A DNA stretch of 64,000 nt from Plotosus lineatus (lineage: Eukaryota; Chordata; Actinopteri; Siluriformes; Plotosidae): positions 17,153,782-17,217,781 of the forward strand of contig CM045745.1 in the NCBI GenBank assembly GCA_024760905.1, given 5' to 3'. Below the pieces are notes generated by a model. That model was given only the letters and a program-made list of their open reading frames with translations. It searched no databases and was not told the origin of the DNA. How positions within the stretch are numbered: position 1 is the first letter of the stretch; every line of letters begins with the position of its first letter. Shown piece after piece: positions 56,481 to 64,000 of this stretch. The position numbers and the translations under genes were made by a program.

Positions 56481-57750
56481 CGAATAAAGGAAGACAAATT
56501 AAAAAGGATGCCCTTGATCAAGTAAAATCCATTCAAAACATTTATTCAAATAAAAACAACTCTTTAGGAGGTAGGTTTATGACTGTCAAAGTCTACAATA
56601 ACAAAACACATTCACAAATGTAAATACAGAGCGTTTACGCCAAGAAGCAAAGCACTGGTAATATTCACGAACAGAAAGACCAAATTAGACTTCGATAGAA
56701 AGCCTGCCCAGTTCTGGAACAAGACTTTCTGCAACCAAGATTCACTTGTACAAGAACGATGGGAAGAGAAAGGTATGGAAAAGAAAAATAAGGGCTTGGA
56801 ATTCAGTGCATACCATCATTTGTTGAATCTGGTGGACGTGTACATATATGGCTTCCAGTGGATTGGACGGAGTCACTGGTGTTTTAGAGTCAGAGACTTG
56901 TACAGCTGCACCTTACAGTTAAATTCAGCACTAAATACAGTACAGTGATTTACAGCATCAGAAACTTAAGACTTTTGTAAAGGAAAAAATGGAATACAGA
57001 CGCTCCCCAGCTTACGAACGAGTTGGGTTACAGACAGCCGTTCGTTAGATGAATTTGTTCATAAGTTGTTAGAGGACGTTCTTTAGAGGGGAACATATGT
57101 TTAAACCTTGTATAAGTAACCTATACGAGTCTGTACTGTATGCAAGCTCTCTCAATTGAACTGATCAGCTTCTGGTTGCCCTTGGAAGGAGCACTGGAGA
57201 ACTATATTCGAACTTCGACATGAAGATAATCTGATTTATTTATTTATTTACCTGAAGTGTGTGTAATGCTTCCTAGATAATTGTTTGATTGGTGGATTAT
57301 TTGTGGACTATTTCCCAATAAGAGTCATTTGTTTCTCACTCAGCCCCATGTTGACCTGACCCAACTCAACCTGCTGCCCGCGTGCCTGAAGCTTTAAAGT
57401 CTTTATGGTGTTAAATCATGACCATTACAAATCATTGTTAAGGACACCATTCCTCCCGTGACACCGCAGTAAACATCATCCTGCACATCAAACCCTCTCA
57501 GCATCACCAAGGCACACCATTTAACACACCATTCCCGGCAGCTTTTATTTATTAGCGCTGCCAAATGAAGTTATCTGTATAGGATCTGAAGGTGCACGGC
57601 GGCCACGGGTGCAAGTCAGGCTGCGCGTCGCTGAGAACGGTGCAAGACGTGCTGACCTCTGGGAGCAGATCGTGCACAATACCGGCTCACAGGTGAAAAG
57701 TTCATAATAGTGGGGGACATAAAATTAAACACTTAGAAAACTTTTAACAC
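56481..57750. other. Intergenic, mostly unassigned
   Basis: A single DNA-transposon end (CAGACGCTCCCCAGCTTACG) starts at 56997, related to 22739-23725. A moderately GC-rich stretch at 57590-57700 has no open frame I trust. Confidence 0.35.
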
Positions 57751-58223
57751 TTCTCTCTCTCTCTACATAATCATCTGTACATTATCAATATCATTATGTC
57801 CCATGTTTAAACTCCTGGTTCCTCTCAAGCTCAGCACAGCCGATCTGATCAGATTTACAGAGAGATTCACTCTTATCCAGTTCATTATAATACTGGAGTC
57901 AATTTGATTCTTCTTTGAAAGTTTTGGCAGGAATTCAGAGATTCCGCTTCTCTTCCCAGATCTCGGTGTAAAGCACATGACTGCCACTCCCCTCTGCCGA
58001 AGCCTAGTATTAAGTGTACCTCAAATAATTTGCAAATAACAGTGAATACAGGACAAGCATGTTCAGTTGAGTTGACTAACTTGGCCATTCAAGGACATTC
58101 AATTAATTTGCCTTGGTACTGTTTTACTTTTTAACAGAAACAGACAAAATCTTATTACACAAGATCTAATTTTGTAAATACCAAGTAATTCATAATGAAA
58201 TGGCAGCAACATGAGCTTGTCAG
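57751..58223 (-). other. Region downstream of the caspase stop
   Basis: A 74-codon minus-strand frame (57763-57987) has no motif I recognise and lies 3' of the caspase, so it may be UTR or chance. Confidence 0.3.
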
Positions 58224-59085
58224 TTAAAGCCCTGGAAAAAGGTAGAATTTTTTTATAAGGGTGGTTCTGTCCACACTTGGCATTTGATAGGGAAAATTTT
58301 CTTCCTTTGCTGCTTTTTCAAACCAGTGAGCAACCTATAATGGCAAATAGATACCAATAAATATATTATTATGTTCTTTAATAGAACTCTAGGTAATATT
58401 CAGTATTTGTTATTTATGTTAATATAAACATACCTTTCTGAACATTTCTATTATGTCGTCCTCATGAGCATGCTCATTGAAGATTTTCACAATGCACTGG
58501 ATGAACACTGAGCCCGTACCAGTATTCCTGATGGATACAGTGTCTGTAATGAGAAATTCTGTTAATATTTTAATGTAAAATGTGCACATATGTTTGAGAC
58601 TCAATGACAGGGTGGAAAACCTGGTGTGCAGGATCTGAAGCAGGCAAAATCTTTCTCACGATGCCGTTTTATTCCTTTATTAGACTTCACACTATCACAC
58701 ACCCACACATGGCCTTCTTTATCTGGGAAATGTTTATGAGTGTTAGTTCTCTCTGTCCAATGTCACAACCATACAGCATAAATACATTTAAGGAACAAAA
58801 TACTTTAACTTTTACAAATGCATGGTCTTATGATTCTTTATTTTTGATACCTCCTCTGCATGCCTGAATCAGAATGATCTTTGGCTTGTCTGTCAGTCCA
58901 GGGCAGTTCTCAGAGTCGAGGTAGTGGAAAATTTTCTCCACGGGGAAAATGTCACCTTCATTTCCATCACAGTTAATGCCAAGAATCCCTTCAGGTCCGC
59001 CATGGGACATTATGACCAAAAATGTGCTGTCCGAATATTTGTGATCATTGTGTTGTGAGAAGTCTCTCAAGGCAGCATCCATCCC
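58224..59085 (-). CDS. Inflammatory-type (caspase-1-like) caspase, last four coding exons
   Basis: Exons on the minus strand: 59085-58851, 58722-58621, 58543-58434, 58334-58224; phases agree and give 185 residues plus TAA at 58226-58224. It is a Cys-dependent Asp-directed protease. Seen: SDSTFLVIMSHGG (catalytic His codon 59004-59002), PKIILIQACRG (catalytic Cys codon 58860-58858), an inter-subunit linker with VCDSVKSNKG, EKDFACFRSCTPDTVSIRN (Arg of the Asp pocket) TGTGSVFIQ, and the typical end QMPSVDRTTLIKKFYLFPGL. The small-subunit pattern is closer to caspase-1/caspy than to caspase-3/7. The prodomain and the start of the large subunit are not visible; they lie beyond the retroelement-rich 59285-64000 interval or outside the window. 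Confidence 0.9.
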
Positions 59086-59284
59086 CTGTAGAGTTTCAGA
59101 AACCAGATATTTAACTGCTCAGCATTGCATCACTATTATATAACAAGAAAGAAGTCTCAATTCCGAATGGCTATTAATTTATTTTCTATCAGCTCTGTTA
59201 GCACTTCGGCTACACGACAAAAAAAAAAGATTTGTGTTAATACACTTGCTCATCTTAATTCCTTTTAGTTTTACACGTAAATGT

Positions 59285-59640
59285 ACAGAGTAAGTAGCCG
59301 AGGATCGGTCCAACAGAACCCATGCCTTTGGCTGCCACCCAACTCACACTGCACCCGACCCCTAAAACTCCTCCCACGGGTGGTGGGTCCATGGGAGGGC
59401 CTGCTTCAGCCCTCCACATTGTTCCTCCTGAATCCGAGGTTCAACTATCGGTCGGATCCTCTTCTCTAGTACCCCTGCATAGACGTTCCCAGGTAGGCTG
59501 AGGAGTGTAATTCCCCGATAATTGGAACACACCCTCCGGTCCCCCTTCTTAAAAAATGGGACCCCCACCCCAGTTTGCCAATCCAGAGGTACAGCCCCTG
59601 ATGACCACGAGATGTTGCAGAGATGTGTCAACCAAGACAG
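59285..59640 (-). mobile_element. Internally deleted Expander/RTE-like LINE
   Basis: 59285-59372 is the reverse of the LINE's 5' end (compare 28622-28705), and 59400-59640 is the reverse of its middle (compare 30215-30420). About 1.5 kb between these parts is missing. Confidence 0.75.
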
Positions 59641-59644
59641 TCTT

Positions 59645-59955
59645 GTGTGTGTGCGCGCGCGCGCGTGTATATTAAAGGCAGTACAGTGTATATATAGCAG
59701 CAAGAAGTCCTGGGCTCGTGGCCCTTCTGTGAGCTTTGCATGTTCTCCTTATGCTTGCATTTCCTACAGGTACACTGGTTTCTGCACACAGTCCAAAAAT
59801 ATGCAAAACAAGCTAATTGGCTGTTCAAAATTGTGATTATATGTGTATTGTCCTTGCAATGGCCTGGCGGGCTGTCTAGAGTATACTCTGCCCTCACCCA
59901 GAGTCTTACCACAACCTTAATCAGCATAAAGTGGTTCATAAAATTAATGAATATA
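59645..59955 (+). mobile_element. Family B SINE, degenerate
   Basis: Body (CACAGTCCAAAAATATGCAA) and L2-like tail (CAACCTTAATCAGCATAAAG) recognisable; the head is poorly conserved and joined to a GT/GC-rich run. Confidence 0.6.
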
Positions 59956-59959
59956 TAGT

Positions 59960-60400
59960 TACGAACCATGCCTCGGGTGGAGGGGCACCATGTTGGAGCC
60001 AGTATTACTTTTATATCTGGGGAAGGGGCATTCAGAACTCCTTTAGCTGTTTCTGCTACTCCATTGACTATTTCTGGTGGTTTCCACCATCGCGCCACGT
60101 TTCACAGTGAACTCCACATTGTTTCTCAGGATCACTGTCACTTTTAAAGGAATAAATTAGTATTAAGCAACCCTAAACATTGTGATTCCTGTTTCATTGG
60201 TTCACCCCCAATGCGTTTCTGTAAAGTCTTTAGATAAAGCTACACTAAAGCACTGTATTTTGGCACACAATCAGCGTAAAGCAGCAGAAATAGTTGAAGT
60301 CCTGAATGACTCGCAGACAGTTTTGCACTCCCCAGCAAGTGTGAAAACTGCTGCGCATGTCCAGAAAATTTTTTTTTCTACATACTCGTGTGTGTATATA
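59960..60400. other. Intergenic with two short unassigned frames
   Basis: Minus strand about 60098-59960 reads ARWWKPPEIVNGVAETAKGV; plus strand 60182-60380 reads LDKATLKHCILAHNQRKAAE and onward. Neither matches a family I know. Confidence 0.3.
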
Positions 60401-60404
60401 TATT

Positions 60405-60407
<3 letters not shown>

Positions 60408-60474
<67 letters not shown>
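60408..60474. repeat. (TC)n(TA)n microsatellite
   Basis: TC run followed by TA run. Confidence 0.9.
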
Positions 60475-60475
<1 letters not shown>

Positions 60476-60539
60476 TTTCATTTTGAATGATATTTAAGAG
60501 CACTGTCCGTTTTACTTCATTGGTTTAGAAACAATGGCG

Positions 60540-60955
60540 CTGATGGTTTAGAAACAGTGGCGCTGAGGAAAAGACAGGAGGCAGACCTGGAGGTAGCAGT
60601 GATGAAAATGTTGAGTTTCTCTTTGGGAGTAACGAGGATGGATAGGATCAGGAATGAGCACATCAGAGGGACGGCACATGTTAGAGGTTTTGGAGACAAA
60701 GTCAGAGAGGCAAGATTGAGATGGTTTGGACATGTACAGAGGGGGGATAGTGAGTATATTGGTACTAGGAAGCTGAAGTTGGAACCACCAGGCAGAAGGC
60801 CGAGAGGAAGACCAAAGAGAAGATTCATGAATGTGGAGAAGGAAGACATGAAGGTAGCTGGTGTAAGAGAAGAAGATGCAGAAGATAAGGTGAGACGGAG
60901 GTAGATGATTCGCTGTGGCGACCCCTGAAAGGAACTGCCGAAAGAAAAGAAGTCC
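60540..60955 (+). mobile_element. RTE-type LINE 3' fragment
   Basis: Encodes FSLGVTRMDRIRNEHIRGTA, RWFGHVQRGDSEYIG and RPRGRPKRRFMNVEKEDM with the 3' CGACCCCTGAAAGG signature. The first 23 bp (TGGTTTAGAAACARTGGCGCTGA) occur twice in tandem at 60523-60567. Confidence 0.85.
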
Positions 60956-61389
60956 ATTTCATTTCATTGTGAGGTGTTTATGTCTATTAGTCCATGTGTA
61001 AGGAAGCCAAGTTATTCTTTGAAATTGTTCTGCCAGTCTGTATGTCTGTTTTTGCCTAATTGTCATTTGGTTTGCCTGTTTGTTTGTTTGCATTTATTTG
61101 TAAAGCTGTAATGGCTCAAGCTGTTGAGTATATTCCACTTATGTGGACTAAGGTGCTGCACTTCCTAGAACTAGAGGCTGCTGCAGTACCAGCCTAGAAA
61201 TGCAACTACACTGCTGTCACCTATTAATTTAAAAGATTTATCAATGCGGGATCATTGTGACTGCTATGAGAGCACTTTCTCCTTGTTGTAAGGCAGTCCA
61301 TGTTTATCGGTGTAAGATTATTCTTTATATATTGTTCTGTCAGTTTGTCTTATTTATGTTTGAAGCTAGAGGTTGATTTTGCTTCTGTT

Positions 61390-64000
61390 TAATTAGCAGA
61401 TAATGGGAGAGGAGTACATGAATACAGCTGAGAGGGGGGGCACAAACAAGTGTCCGCCCTCACGCCGGTCCCAAGCCCAGATAAATGCAGAGGGTTGCGA
61501 CAGGAAGGGCATCCGGCGTAAAACTTTTGCCAGAATACAAAATGCAAACCGTAAATACAAATTTCATACCGGATAGGTCGAGGCCCGGGTTAACAACGAC
61601 CGCCATCAGTGGTTAACCAACAAGGTGCTGGTGGAAATTGGACGACTGTTGGTCGAAGAAGGAGAGGTTGAAGAAGGAGAAGCGGGAGGCGTGTCCGTAG
61701 GCAGAGAGAGAAGAGGAAAAGGATGAGTTTAGGACTGAGAGTAGGGACTTTGAATGTTGGAACTATGACAGGAAAAGGTAAAGAGCTGGCTGACATGATG
61801 CAGAGGAGGAAGGTGGACATACTGTGTTTACAGGAGACCAGGTGGAAAGGTAGCAAGGGTAGAAGCTTAGGAGCAGGGTTTAAGCTGTTTTTTCATGGTG
61901 TGGATGGGAAGAGAAATGGAGTAGGAGTCATCTTAAAGGAGGGGTTGGTCAGGAATGTTCAAGAAGTGAAAAGATTGTCAGACAGAGTGATGAGTCTCAA
62001 GTTAGAAATTGAAGGTGTGATGTTCAATGTTGTTAGTGCTTACGCCCCACAGGCAGGATGTGAGATAGAAGAGAAGGAGAGATTCTGGAGTGAGTTAGAT
62101 GAAGTGATGCAGAGTACTCCCAGAGGTGAAAGACGGTCATTGGTGCAGACTTCAATGGACATGTTGATGCAACAGAGGGGACGAGGAAGTGGTGGGCAGG
62201 TTTGGTATCCAGGACAGGAACACAGAAGGACAGATGTTGATCGATTTTGCAAAAAGGATGGAAATGGCTGTGGTGAATACTTTCTTCCAAAAGAGAGAGG
62301 AGCATAGGGTGACTTATAAAAGTGGAGGTAGGAGCACACAGATAGACTACATCTTGTGTAGGCGATGTAATTTGAAGGAAGTCAGTGACTGCAAAGTAGT
62401 AGTGGGTGAGAGTGTTGCCAAACAGCATAGGATGGTGGTGTATAGGATGATGCTGATGGTAAGAAAGGTGAAGAAGGCAAAGGCAGAGCAGAAGACAAAG
62501 TGGTGGAAGCTGAAAAAGGAAGAGTGTCGTGTTGTCTTCTAGGAGGAGTTGAAACAGGTTTTGGGTGGTCAGGAAGTGCTTCCAGATGACTGGACAACTA
62601 CAGCTAATGTGATCAGGGAGACAGGTAGGAGAGTACTTGGCGTGTCCTCTGGAAGGACAGTAGATAAGGAGACTTGGTGTTGGAATGAGGAAGTGCAAAA
62701 GTGTGTACAAAAGAAGAGGTTAGCTAAGAAGAAATGGGACATAGAAAGGGCTGAAAAGAGTAAACAGGAGTACAGGGAGACACAGCGTAAGGCGAAGGTA
62801 GCAATGTCAAAGGCCAAACAGAGGGCGTTTGATGACTTGTATGCTAGGTTGGACTGTAAGGAGGAAGAAAATGATTTATACAGGTTGGCACAGCAGAGAA
62901 ATAGAGATGGGAAAGACGTGCAGCAAGTTAGAGTGATTAAGGACAGAGAGGGAAATGTGTTGACTGATGACAGAAGTGTGCTAGAAAGATGGAAAGAGTA
63001 CTTTGAAGAGCTGACGAATGAGGAAAATGAGAGAGAGAAAAAAAAAAAGAGTAGAAGAGGTGTCTGTTGAGGACCAGGAAATAGCAATGATTAGTAAGGG
63101 TGACATTGAAGGCATTGAGGGCATTGAAGAGGATGAAGAGTGGAAAGGCAGTTGGTCCTGATGACATACTGGTGGAGGTGTCTAGGAGAGGTAGCAGTAG
63201 ATTTTCTGACAAGAACATTCAACAAGAGTGGGAGGATGTCGGAGGAATGGAGAAGTGTGCTGGTGCCCATTTTTAAGAACAAGGGAGATGTGCAGAGTTG
63301 TGGCTACAGAGGGATAAAGTTGATAAGCCATACGATGAAGTTATGGGAAAGAATAGTGGAAGCTAAACTAAGGGCAGAGGTCAGCATTTGTGAACAACAG
63401 ATTGGTTTCATGCCAAGAAAGAGTACCACAGATGCAGTGTTTGCTTTGAGGATGTTAATAGAAAAGTACAGAGAAGGTCAGAAGGAGCTGCATTGTGCCT
63501 TTGTGGATCTGGAGAAAGCGTATGACAGAGTGCCGAGAGATAAACTGTGGTATTGCATGAGGAAGTCTGGAGTGGCAGAGAAGTATGTTAGAGTGGTGCA
63601 GGACATGTATGAGAGATGTAAGACAGTGATGAGGTGTGCTGTCGGTGTGACAGAGGAGTTCAAGGTGGAGGTGGGACTGCATCAAGGGTCAGCTCTGAGC
63701 CCCTTCTTGTTTGCTATGGTGATGGACAGGCTGACAGACGAGGTTAGGCAAGAATCTCCATGGACTATGATGTTTGCAGATGACATTGTGATCTGTAGTG
63801 AGAGCAGAGAACAAGTGGAGGAAAATCTAGAGAGGTGGAGGTATGCACTGGAAAGAAGAGGAATGAAGGTTAGCCTCAGAAAATCAGAATACATGTGTGT
63901 GAATGAGAAGGACCCAGGAGGAACGGTGATGTTACAGGGAGCAGAGATAACGAAGGTGGAGGATTTTAAGTACTTAGGCTCAACAATCCAGAGCAATGGA
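61390..64000 (+). mobile_element. RTE-type LINE with 5' UTR, cut by the window end
   Basis: The most complete copy of its family. 61390-61722 is the 5' leader. The frame from 61723 starts MSLGLRVGTLNVGTMTGKGK and encodes the CFDP2-like AP endonuclease. A frameshift near 62135-62180 damages the GADFNGH box that is intact in the 16297-19796 copy. Reverse transcriptase follows with FVDLEKAYDRVPRDKLWY (about 63499), LHQGSALSPFLFAMVMDRL and MFADDIVIC (FADD codons 63773-63784). Its 3' end is outside the window. Confidence 0.9.

Noticed and set aside
57763..57987. Extra caspase exon on the minus strand
   Set aside because: The caspase already ends with a typical FYLFPGL and stop at 58224-58226; this frame has no caspase motif.

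Overview
This is vertebrate DNA, almost certainly from a ray-finned fish. The genes are split into short GT-AG exons. The introns carry a teleost-style repeat load: tRNA-headed SINEs with L2-type tails, RTE-type LINEs with a CFDP2-like endonuclease, a DIRS element, Tc1/mariner and Tigger/pogo transposons, an R2/HERO-like LINE, Penelope-type ribozyme repeats and long GT, AT and ATT microsatellites. I cannot name the species.

The left half (570-34390, + strand) is one host gene whose 5' end lies outside the window. I traced 29 exons by hand. Their phases agree at every junction and give one open frame of 1575 codons plus a stop. The first nine exons (570-5851) encode most of a USP47-like ubiquitin-specific protease domain, with the His and Asp boxes visible and the Cys box upstream of the window. 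The next nineteen (8038-32061) encode a desmoplakin-like plakin domain: spectrin repeats, an embedded SH3 and a short rod. The last exon (32930-34390) encodes a short coiled-coil and one plakin-repeat domain most like the C-terminal module of desmoplakin. A deubiquitinase fused to a miniature desmoplakin is the most striking thing here; I know of no described protein with this architecture.

From 35040 to 53735 lies a mosaic of nested mobile elements. A DIRS element (35260-42300) is split by a Tc1 transposon, which is itself split by a LINE; a Gly-type tRNA sequence and a second LINE fragment also sit in it. A compact two-exon gene for a ubiquitin-like protein (44062-44433) stands among the repeats. 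A decayed second copy of the fusion gene's last exon, 3' UTR and downstream flank follows at 53738-56480. It is interrupted by an AT-rich Penelope-like block carrying hammerhead ribozyme motifs in inverted orientation.

At the right (58224-59085, - strand) are the last four coding exons of an inflammatory-type (caspase-1-like) caspase, with catalytic His and Cys present. Its 5' exons are beyond or behind retroelement insertions. From 59285 to the end the window is mostly retroelements, ending inside a long RTE-type LINE.

The host loci (deubiquitinase fusion, ubiquitin-like protein, caspase) could belong to an immune or stress neighbourhood, but only their proximity is observed. All exon boundaries are predictions from sequence; no transcript data were available.
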